Source of the DNA: Proteobacteria bacterium UBA664
GTDB taxonomy: Bacteria > Pseudomonadota > Gammaproteobacteria > UBA7966
Assembly: GCA_002299125.1 (NCBI GenBank)
Contig: DBNU01000118.1
Location: 1-22,586, forward strand
Reading direction: 5' to 3'
DNA length: 22,586 bases
The translations under genes and the position numbers were made by a program. The first letter of the stretch is position 1. Every line of letters starts with the position of its first letter. The notes beneath the pieces were generated by a model. The model did not search any database. It was not told the origin of the DNA and worked only from the letters and a program-made list of their open reading frames with translations. Positions 14,474 to 22,586 of this stretch are shown here, piece after piece.

Positions 14474-17308
14474 ATGAGCCATGCCCCAGACGAAGCGCTG
14501 AACGCGGCCAACGCCGAATACGTGGACTCCCTCTACGAGGCATTTCTCGTCGATCCGGGGAGCGTAGCGCCCGACTGGCGCGAAACCTTCACTCGGCTCT
14601 CCACCAGGGGTGAGGTCGAGCACGCCCCTCATGGCCAGGGCGGATCGTCGGCCCCGTTCCCGGTGTCGGAGTCTGCTCGGCTGGCCTCGTCTAGCCACGC
14701 GGAGCATCAGCGCAAGCAGGTGGCGGTACTCCAGCTCATCAACGCCTATCGCTTTCGCGGTCACCGTCGTGCCGACCTCGACCCCCTGCGCCAATACGAG
14801 CGCCCGGAGACACCCGAACTCGACCCGGCCTTCCACGGGCTGACCGAGGCCGACCTCGACCAGCACTTCAATACCGGCTCTCTGGCGGCACCCGATTCAC
14901 TCCCGCTCAGCGAGATCATTGCCACGCTGACGCGCACCTACTGCAGCACGATGGGCATTGAATACATGCACATCAACGAGACGGCAGAAAAGCGTTGGAT
15001 CCAGGCACGCGTCGAGGCCTTCTCACCCCAGACCGTGCTGACCAACGCAGATCGCCTGGAGATCTTCAAGCGTCTGAGTGCCGGCGCGACCCTCGAGGGC
15101 TACCTGCACACACGCTACGTGGGTCAGAAGCGTTTCTCGCTCGAGGGCGGCGAGGCACTGATACCGTTGCTCGATGATCTCATCCAGCAAGCCGGCCAGC
15201 AGAACATCGCCGAATGTGTGATCGGCATGGCCCATCGTGGACGCCTGAACGTGCTGGTGAACGTGCTCGGCAAGAACCCGCGCGAACTCTTCGATGAGTT
15301 CGAGGGTAAGGCCGTTGATGGGGCGTCGGGGTCGGGTGATGTCAAGTATCACCTGGGCTACTCCAGCGACGTGGAAACCCCGGGCGGCATCGTGCATCTC
15401 ACCCTCGCCTTCAACCCCTCCCATCTCGAGATCATCGGTCCGGTGGTGGAGGGCTCGGTGCGCGCGCGTCAGGACCGCCGGAACGACGCTTCGCGCCACA
15501 CAGTTCTGCCGATCAGCATTCATGGGGATGCGGCCTTCGCTGGTCAGGGCGTGGTCATGGAGACCTTCAACCTGTCACAGACACGGGGCTACAGCACCGG
15601 TGGCACCCTGCACATCATCATCAACAACCAGATCGGGTTCACCACCAGTGACCCGCTCGATTCACGTTCGACTCTGTACTGCTCCGACGTCGCCAAGATG
15701 GTGCAGGCACCGATCTTCCACGTGAACGCCGATGACCCCGAGGCCGTGGTATTCGTCAGCCGTCTCGCGCTCGATTTCCGCACGCAGTTCCGGAAGGATG
15801 TCGTGATCGATCTGGTCTGCTTCCGTCGCCACGGACACAGCGAGGCGGACGAACCCGCCGCGACCCAGCCGGTCATGTACCAGAAGATCCGCCAGCATCC
15901 GGGCAGCACTGCGCTCTACGCGCGACGCCTGCAGGGCAGCGGTCTCATCGATGCGGGGCATGCGGAACGGTTGAAGCGCAGTTACACGGAGGCGCTCGAG
16001 CGCAATCAGGTCGTCGCGCGTCCCGAGGCCACGGACTTCATCAACCCTTACCGGATCGACTACGCCCCCTTTCGAGAGGGCACCTGGCGGTTGCCGTGTG
16101 AGACCCGCCTGCCACACGAGCGCGTCGTTGCGTTGACCTCTGCCTTCACCCGTATGCCGGCGCAGTTCGAGCTGCACAAATCAGTGGAGCGCCTGAACGT
16201 GGCGCGCCAGGCAATGGGGGTAGGCGAGACTCCCCTGGATTGGGGTTATGCCGAGACTCTGGCCTATTCGAGCCTGCTCGAGGAGGGTTATCCAGTGCGG
16301 CTCTCCGGCCAGGACAGCGCACGCGGCACCTTCTTCCATCGACACGCAGTGATTCACGATCAGAAAACCGGCGAAACCTGGCTGCCCCTGCAGAACCTCT
16401 CCGAGCAACAGCCGCGGTTCCTGGTGATCAACTCGGTGCTCTCCGAGGAGGCCGTGCTGGCCTTTGAGTACGGTTACTCCACCGCATCACCGGAAACCCT
16501 GGTCATCTGGGAGGCGCAGTTCGGTGATTTTGCCAACGGCGCCCAGGTCGTGATCGACCAGTTCATCACCTCCTGTGAGTCCAAGTGGGGTCGTCACTGT
16601 GGACTCGTGCTCCTGCTGCCGCATGGCTACGACGGCCAGGGACCGGAACACTCCTCCGCCCGCCTCGAGCGCTTTCTGCAGCTTTGCGCGGAGGAGAACA
16701 TCCAGGTGTGTGTTCCAAGTACCCCCGCACAGATGTTCCACATGCTCAGACGGCAGGCGCTGCGGCGCTACCGGCGTCCGCTTGTCGTCATGAGTCCGAA
16801 GAGCCTGCTGCGACATCGGTTGTCGGTCTCGCCACTCGAGGAGATCACGGCGGGCAGCTTCCGCTGTGTCATCGACGAAATCGACCCCATCGAGCCGCAC
16901 GCAGTCGAGCGGCTGATCATCTGCTGCGGCAAGGTCTATTTCGATTTGCTGGAGGCACGCCGCCAACAGGCAATCAGCAACATCGCGATCGCCCGCATCG
17001 AGCAACTCTACCCCTTCCCGCGCGAGGAGGTGCTGGAGCTCATTGCGCGTTATTCCAATGCCCGCGAGGTTGCCTGGGTGCAGGAAGAGCCGCGCAACCA
17101 GGGTGCCTGGGTCTATCTGCTCTCACGCCTGCATCTTTTCGGATGCCTGCACGAGTCGCAGCAGTTGCTGGTCGTTGCCCGCCCCTACTCCGCCTCACCG
17201 GCCGTGGGTTATATGTGGAAACACCTCGAGCAGCAGCGCGCCTTGATCGTGGACGCGCTGCGACTGGAGGAGGCATCCGGGAGCGATGAGCGGCGGCGCA
17301 GTGCCTGA
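14474..17308 (+). CDS. sucA: 2-oxoglutarate dehydrogenase E1 component
   Basis: 944 residues, near the 933 of E. coli. The N-terminal YVDSLYEAF (16-24) is the segment that binds the complex core. The thiamine diphosphate domain shows GMAHRGRLNVL (251-261), GDAAFAGQG (351-359) and NNQIGFT (384-390), with HGHSEADEP at 453-461. The pyrimidine-binding C-terminal part runs from about residue 585 to the end, with the QFGDFANGAQ and LLPHGYDGQGPEHSS blocks. It decarboxylates 2-oxoglutarate and passes succinyl to the lipoyl arm of SucB. First gene of sucA-sucB-lpdA; sucB starts 104 bases on. The ATG at 14474 is followed by a family-like start, with the ribosome site somewhat distant. Confidence 0.98.
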   Translation: MSHAPDEALNAANAEYVDSLYEAFLVDPGSVAPDWRETFTRLSTRGEVEHAPHGQGGSSAPFPVSESARLASSSHAEHQRKQVAVLQLINAYRFRGHRRADLDPLRQYERPETPELDPAFHGLTEADLDQHFNTGSLAAPDSLPLSEIIATLTRTYCSTMGIEYMHINETAEKRWIQARVEAFSPQTVLTNADRLEIFKRLSAGATLEGYLHTRYVGQKRFSLEGGEALIPLLDDLIQQAGQQNIAECVIGMAHRGRLNVLVNVLGKNPRELFDEFEGKAVDGASGSGDVKYHLGYSSDVETPGGIVHLTLAFNPSHLEIIGPVVEGSVRARQDRRNDASRHTVLPISIHGDAAFAGQGVVMETFNLSQTRGYSTGGTLHIIINNQIGFTTSDPLDSRSTLYCSDVAKMVQAPIFHVNADDPEAVVFVSRLALDFRTQFRKDVVIDLVCFRRHGHSEADEPAATQPVMYQKIRQHPGSTALYARRLQGSGLIDAGHAERLKRSYTEALERNQVVARPEATDFINPYRIDYAPFREGTWRLPCETRLPHERVVALTSAFTRMPAQFELHKSVERLNVARQAMGVGETPLDWGYAETLAYSSLLEEGYPVRLSGQDSARGTFFHRHAVIHDQKTGETWLPLQNLSEQQPRFLVINSVLSEEAVLAFEYGYSTASPETLVIWEAQFGDFANGAQVVIDQFITSCESKWGRHCGLVLLLPHGYDGQGPEHSSARLERFLQLCAEENIQVCVPSTPAQMFHMLRRQALRRYRRPLVVMSPKSLLRHRLSVSPLEEITAGSFRCVIDEIDPIEPHAVERLIICCGKVYFDLLEARRQQAISNIAIARIEQLYPFPREEVLELIARYSNAREVAWVQEEPRNQGAWVYLLSRLHLFGCLHESQQLLVVARPYSASPAVGYMWKHLEQQRALIVDALRLEEASGSDERRRSA

Positions 17309-17412
17309 GCGCCCTCTGCCCGCAGCCCCCACAATCCATCTAAATCACGCGGTCCGCGAAGGTTTGCCCACCTGACACCGGACGTCCGACTCAACCCTGC
17401 TGGAGCACGCGC

Positions 17413-18705
17413 ATGCTGCTGGAAGTGAAGGTGCCGCAACTCGCCGAATCGATTTCCGAGGCCACGATCGCTGCCTGGCGCTGTGAGGCCGGGCAGACAG
17501 TCCGGCGTGGAGACATCCTCTGCGACCTTGAAACCGACAAGGTCACGCTGGAGGTGGCCGCACCCGATGACGGCGTGGTGAGCACGCTGGCCGTCGCCAC
17601 CGGGGCCACGGTGGCGCGCGATGCCGTGCTGCTGACTCTGGACACCGCGGCGGTGGTCGCTCAGGGCGCAGAGGGCTCCCCTCCTGCCGATACCCTGGTC
17701 GCAGCCGGCAGCGGCAGCACCAAGTCCCTGGTCGCGTCGGGCGTCGTCGCGCCCCCGACAGCGCCGGGCGACGCAACGCGAACGCAAAGCCCCCGGGTGG
17801 GGCCAGCGACACGCAAGCTCGCGGCTGAGCGGGGTGTCACACTCGAAGTCGTTCCTCAGGCGGTCCCAGGTCGCATCAGCAAAGGTGATGTGCTCCAGTT
17901 CCTAGCCGACGATGATCCGGTGCCGGCCGCACCTTTCGCTTCTCCGCCTGCCCCGCCTTCCCCACCGATCGCTGCACGCGCCGACAGCACGAACAGCGGG
18001 TCTGCACGGCAGAGCGGACGCGTCCCGATGACGCGCCTGCGCAAGCGGGCGGCCGAGCGCCTGCTGGCGGCTCAGCGGGATGCGGCGTTGCTCACCACCT
18101 TCAACGAGTGCAGCATGCAGGCCATCGGGGAATTGCGGGAGCGGCACCGGGAGGCCTTCGAGGCCCGTCACGGGGTACGGCTGGGTTACCTGCCCTTCTT
18201 CGTGCGTGCCGTGGTGGAGGCGCTGCGGCGCTTCCCCATCATCAACGCGTCGGTGGACGGTGACGACATCCTCTACCACGAGTTTTTCGACATCGGCATC
18301 GCCGTCGCCGCCCCGCGTGGGCTGGTGGTGCCGGTGCTGCGCGATGCCGATCAGCGGTCACTCGCCGACATCGAGCTCGCGATCCGCGACTTCGGACTTC
18401 GCGCCCGCGAGAACCGCCTGGCGCTGGAGGACCTGACGGGCGGGACCTTCACCATCACCAACGGCGGCGTGTTCGGATCCCTGCTTTCCACACCCATCGT
18501 CAATCCACCGCAGAGTGCGATCCTCGGGATGCACAAGATCGAACAACGGCCGGTGGCCGAGAACGGCCAGGTGGTCATCCGGCCGATGATGTACGTGGCT
18601 GTCTCCTACGACCACCGCATCATCGACGGTCGCGATGCCGTGAGCTTCCTGGTCGCGGTGAAGGAGTACCTCGAACAGCCAGAGCGCCTGCTGCTGGGAC
18701 TCTAG
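17413..18705 (+). CDS. sucB: Dihydrolipoyl succinyltransferase, E2 of 2-oxoglutarate dehydrogenase
   Basis: 430 residues; the ATG at 17413 has GGAG at 17402-17405. One lipoyl domain (1-80) carries the lipoylated lysine K43 in LETDKVTLEV. A peripheral-subunit binding domain (about 126-166, ATRKLAAERGV through GRISKGDVLQFL) holds E1/E3. Flexible Ala/Pro linkers lie at 85-125 and 170-195. The catalytic domain (200-430) ends with SYDHRIIDGRDAV, where H401 and D405 are the catalytic pair. The start VKVPQLAESISEATI and the single lipoyl domain favour the succinyltransferase over the pyruvate acetyltransferase, in agreement with sucA upstream. The product transfers succinyl to CoA. Confidence 0.97.
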   Translation: MLLEVKVPQLAESISEATIAAWRCEAGQTVRRGDILCDLETDKVTLEVAAPDDGVVSTLAVATGATVARDAVLLTLDTAAVVAQGAEGSPPADTLVAAGSGSTKSLVASGVVAPPTAPGDATRTQSPRVGPATRKLAAERGVTLEVVPQAVPGRISKGDVLQFLADDDPVPAAPFASPPAPPSPPIAARADSTNSGSARQSGRVPMTRLRKRAAERLLAAQRDAALLTTFNECSMQAIGELRERHREAFEARHGVRLGYLPFFVRAVVEALRRFPIINASVDGDDILYHEFFDIGIAVAAPRGLVVPVLRDADQRSLADIELAIRDFGLRARENRLALEDLTGGTFTITNGGVFGSLLSTPIVNPPQSAILGMHKIEQRPVAENGQVVIRPMMYVAVSYDHRIIDGRDAVSFLVAVKEYLEQPERLLLGL

Positions 18706-18781
18706 TGCAACCGGGGACCGAACCCACCCGGGCCCAGGTGCCGCTGCCGGGCCATTCGACGAACAACGAGGGAATCCTTCA

Positions 18782-20215
<1,434 letters not shown>

Positions 20216-20264
20216 CCAGCCCTCACGAGAAACCGTCACCCCGGCATCCCCGCATCACAGCCGG

Positions 20265-20285
20265 CATCCCCGCGCAGGCGGGGAT
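20265..20285. repeat. REP-like palindrome, single unit
   Basis: ATCCCCGC, loop GCAG, GCGGGGAT (20266-20285). The 20 bases at 20265-20284 equal those at 8921-8940. A partial copy (GGCATCCCCGC at 20243-20253) lies just upstream. It may help terminate the sucAB-lpdA message. Confidence 0.6.
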
Positions 20286-20384
20286 CGGGCGTGCAATGGC
20301 AGCTTTGCTTGATCACCCTCACGGTGAAGGATCGTCGCACCCAACACACTTGCTGCGCGGCGTAGCTCGGACAGCCGCTTTTTG

Positions 20385-20414
20385 TGCACTCTGTTGCCGG
20401 TTCTGCCGTATAGT
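20385..20414 (+). promoter_or_regulatory. Weak candidate sigma-70 promoter upstream of phaA
   Basis: TATAGT at 20409-20414 matches five of six -10 bases. The -35 (TGCACT at 20385-20390, 18-base spacer) is poor. If real, the phaA leader would be about 200 bases long. Confidence 0.25.
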
Positions 20415-20623
20415 CTGGCTGCGCCTGTTCGGGACACCGCAACACAGACAGGCCGCCAAAAAGCCAATCCAGTGCCAGGGAACCGCCCTGAGCCTCTCCC
20501 GCGCCCCCACAACCGTGGGATCGTGGATGTCAGGCGACCTGCTCGAGCCGGCGCGGTCGGGTGCCGGGAGGCCACTCCCGGAGCGGTCTCTCAGGGCCGG
20601 CCCATACCTCGGGGGAAGCATCA

Positions 20624-21802
20624 ATGGAACAAGTCGTCATTCTGGGGGCCCTGCGAACCGCCATCGGTTCGTTCGGTGGAAGCCTTGCCAACGTTCCGGC
20701 GAGTGAGCTCGGTGCCACCGTGATCCGTGGGCTGCTCGCGCAGAGCGGGCTGCCAGCGGAGCGCGTGGACGAAGTGATCCTGGGCCAGGTCCTGACCGCC
20801 GGGGTCGGCATGAATCCCGCCCGCCAGGCAAGCCTTGCTGCCGGCCTGTCGGAAGGCTGTCCGGCCATGACCATCAATCAGGTCTGCGGCAGCGGCTTGC
20901 GGGCCGTGGCCCTCGGCATGCAGGCCATTCTCTCGGGCGATGCCCGGGTGGTGATCGCCGGCGGCCAGGAGAACATGTCGCTCTCGCCTCATGTGCTGCC
21001 GCGCTCCCGCGTCGGCAACCGCATGGGCGACTGGAAACTCATCGATTCCATGGTCAACGACGGCCTGTGGGACATCTTCAACGACTACCACATGGGCGTG
21101 ACAGCGGAAAACATCGCGCGCCAGTGGGGCTTCACCCGCGAGCAGCAGGACGCCTTCGCTGCGGCCTCGCAGCAGAAGGCGGAGGCCGCCCTCAACGCGC
21201 ACGGTTTCAAGAGCGAGATCGTGCCGGTGCTGCTGCCGCAGAAGAAGGGCGACCCGATCGCCTTCGAGCGCGATGAATACCCGCGCGCCGGCGCGACGGC
21301 GCAGAGCCTTGCTGGTCTCAAGCCCGCCTTCGACAAGCAGGGCACGGTCACCGCAGGCAACGCCTCCGGGATCAACGATGGTGCCGCCGCACTGCTCATC
21401 GCCTCGGCCACGACCGCTGCTGAGTTGGGGATCAAGCCGCTGGCGCGTGTGGCCGCCTGGGCGACGGCCGGTGTGGACCCGAAGATCATGGGCACCGGCC
21501 CCATCCCGGCCACGCGCCGCTGCCTGGAGAAGGCGGGTTGGGGTGTCGCAGACCTCGACCTCATCGAGTCCAACGAGGCCTTCGCCGCTCAGGCGTTGAG
21601 TGTCGATCACGAACTCGGCTGGGATACCGCCCGGGTCAACGTGAACGGCGGTGCCATTGCGCTGGGTCATCCGATCGGTGCCTCGGGCGCCCGCGTCCTG
21701 GTGACGCTGCTGCACGAGATGATTCGCCGTGACGCGAAGAAGGGGCTGGCCACGCTCTGTATCGGCGGTGGTCAGGGGGTAGCCGTGGCCGTGGAGCGAT
21801 AA
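20624..21802 (+). CDS. phaA: Acetyl-CoA acetyltransferase (beta-ketothiolase)
   Basis: 392 residues from the ATG at 20624, with GGGGGAAG 5 bases before it. Catalytic residues are C88 (NQVCGSGLRAV), H349 (LGHPIGASGAR) and C379 (LCIGGGQG), spaced as in the biosynthetic thiolase of Zoogloea. ENMSLSPHVL follows the first block, and the substrate loop includes YHMGVTAEN. It joins two acetyl-CoA into acetoacetyl-CoA. The gene directly downstream, four bases away, is an acetoacetyl-CoA reductase, so the pair feeds polyhydroxybutyrate synthesis; on its own it could also be called atoB. No phaC is in the window. Confidence 0.95.
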   Translation: MEQVVILGALRTAIGSFGGSLANVPASELGATVIRGLLAQSGLPAERVDEVILGQVLTAGVGMNPARQASLAAGLSEGCPAMTINQVCGSGLRAVALGMQAILSGDARVVIAGGQENMSLSPHVLPRSRVGNRMGDWKLIDSMVNDGLWDIFNDYHMGVTAENIARQWGFTREQQDAFAAASQQKAEAALNAHGFKSEIVPVLLPQKKGDPIAFERDEYPRAGATAQSLAGLKPAFDKQGTVTAGNASGINDGAAALLIASATTAAELGIKPLARVAAWATAGVDPKIMGTGPIPATRRCLEKAGWGVADLDLIESNEAFAAQALSVDHELGWDTARVNVNGGAIALGHPIGASGARVLVTLLHEMIRRDAKKGLATLCIGGGQGVAVAVER

Positions 21803-21806
21803 GACG

Positions 21807-22556
21807 ATGGGCGACATGCTGAAGGACAAGGTGGCCCTGGTCACCGGCGGTACGGGTGGTATCGGTGCGGCGATCCTCCGCCGCTTCGCGGCGGAAGGCG
21901 CGCGCGTGGCGACCAACTACCGCAACGAAGAGAAGGCGAAGGCCTGGCTTCAGGACATGACGCAGGCAGGCTTCACGGCCCGCGCCTACCCGGTGGACGT
22001 CACCGACTATGACGGCTGCCAGAAGCTCATCGAGGACATCGAAAAGGACCTCGGCCCCATCGACATCCTGGTCAACAACGCCGGCATCACCCAGGACACC
22101 ACCCTGCGCAAGATGACCAAGGAACAGTGGGACTCCGTGCTCAACGTCAATCTTGACGGCCTGTTCAATGTCACTCGCCCGCTGGTCCCGCGCATGCTGG
22201 AGCGCGGGCACGGCCGCGTCATCAACATCTCGAGCATCAACGGGCAGAAGGGACAAATCGGGCAGACCAACTATGCCGCCGCCAAGGCCGGGATGCACGG
22301 CTTCACCATGGCGCTGGCACAGGAAGTCGCGCGCAAGGGGATCACGGTCAATACCGTCTCCCCAGGCTATATCGCGACCGAGATGGTTCTTGCCGTGCCG
22401 GAAGACATCCGCAAGCAGATCATCGCGCAAATTCCGGTTGGTCGACTCGGAGAGCCCGAGGAGATAGCGGAACTGGTCACCTACCTGGCCTCTGACAAGG
22501 CCTCCTTCATCACCGGTGCCGACTTCGCCATCAATGGCGGTCAGCACATGATGTAA
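21807..22556 (+). CDS. phaB: Acetoacetyl-CoA reductase
   Basis: 249 residues, a short-chain dehydrogenase. The NADP-binding loop is TGGTGGIG (13-20), NNAG lies at 90-93, and the catalytic residues are S143 (NISSINGQKGQ), Y156 and K160 (YAAAKAG). The stretch NGQKGQIGQTNYAAAKAG then HGFTMALAQEV, and the end FAINGGQHMM, are close to PhaB of Cupriavidus rather than FabG, which normally lacks the GQKGQ loop. It reduces acetoacetyl-CoA to (R)-3-hydroxybutyryl-CoA. The start ATG at 21807 lies four bases after the phaA stop, so translation is probably coupled. An ATG at 21816 is a minor alternative. Confidence 0.94.
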   Translation: MGDMLKDKVALVTGGTGGIGAAILRRFAAEGARVATNYRNEEKAKAWLQDMTQAGFTARAYPVDVTDYDGCQKLIEDIEKDLGPIDILVNNAGITQDTTLRKMTKEQWDSVLNVNLDGLFNVTRPLVPRMLERGHGRVINISSINGQKGQIGQTNYAAAKAGMHGFTMALAQEVARKGITVNTVSPGYIATEMVLAVPEDIRKQIIAQIPVGRLGEPEEIAELVTYLASDKASFITGADFAINGGQHMM

Positions 22557-22586
22557 CTGGTCGTCTACGGGAGCACAGCCAAAATG
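22557..22586 (+). other. Possible ribosome site and start codon of the next gene
   Basis: GGGAG at 22569-22573 is followed ten bases later by ATG, the last three bases of the window. In a pha locus the next gene is often a polymer synthase, phasin or regulator, but nothing of it can be read. Confidence 0.35.

Larger units (their letters stand above)
20216..20623. other. Gene-free stretch between lpdA and phaA
   Basis: 408 bases. The first 70 hold a REP-like palindrome; the middle has a candidate promoter near 20385-20414; the rest would be a leader of about 200 bases. No open frame here has a convincing start or family match. The ribosome site GGGGGAAG (20611-20618) serves phaA. Confidence 0.5.

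Noticed and set aside
20621..21916. Minus-strand frame opposite phaA
   Set aside because: Antisense to a complete thiolase; no independent support.

Overview
The window is visibly GC-rich and densely coded. It reads as chromosome of a free-living proteobacterium, most likely a gammaproteobacterium. The hints are the rppH/HAD-hydrolase neighbourhood, type II citrate synthase, the sucA-sucB-lpdA order, a PEP-CTERM/exosortase helper gene and polyhydroxyalkanoate genes. Genus cannot be fixed by reading alone. There are no tRNA or rRNA genes, insertion sequences or CRISPR arrays.

Bases 1-10200 are the envelope or accessory half, almost all on the + strand. In order: the 3' part of a TonB-dependent outer-membrane receptor; a secreted protein with two calcium-binding aspartate-rich segments and a VPLP-type C-terminal sorting tail; a RibBA-like protein whose GTP cyclohydrolase II half looks intact while its DHBP-synthase half has lost key catalytic residues; a 979-residue TPR protein that matches PrsT of PEP-CTERM/exosortase systems; a second sorting-tail (PEP-CTERM) surface protein; and two small unrecognised secreted proteins. 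A candidate sigma-54 promoter and two small palindromes lie before the second PEP-CTERM gene. No exosortase is present in the window, so cargo and PrsT lie apart from the sorting enzyme or next to one outside the window.

Bases 10200-22586 are a metabolic half. rppH (-) and a HAD-IB phosphatase (+) diverge. Then malate dehydrogenase and citrate synthase (both -) diverge from 2-oxoglutarate dehydrogenase sucA-sucB-lpdA (+). The divergent region holds a 19-bp perfect palindrome. After a gene-free stretch of about 400 bases come phaA and phaB (acetyl-CoA to 3-hydroxybutyryl-CoA), separated by four bases. The last three bases are an ATG behind a plausible ribosome binding site, perhaps the next gene. 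Together these genes control entry of acetyl-CoA into the TCA cycle (gltA), its oxidation (sucAB-lpdA, mdh) and its diversion to storage polymer (phaAB).

The most notable points are the PrsT-centred island with two differently tailed cargo proteins, the half-dead RibBA, the sigma-54-like control region and the REP-like palindromes. I see no wholly new multi-gene system that the sequence alone would prove.
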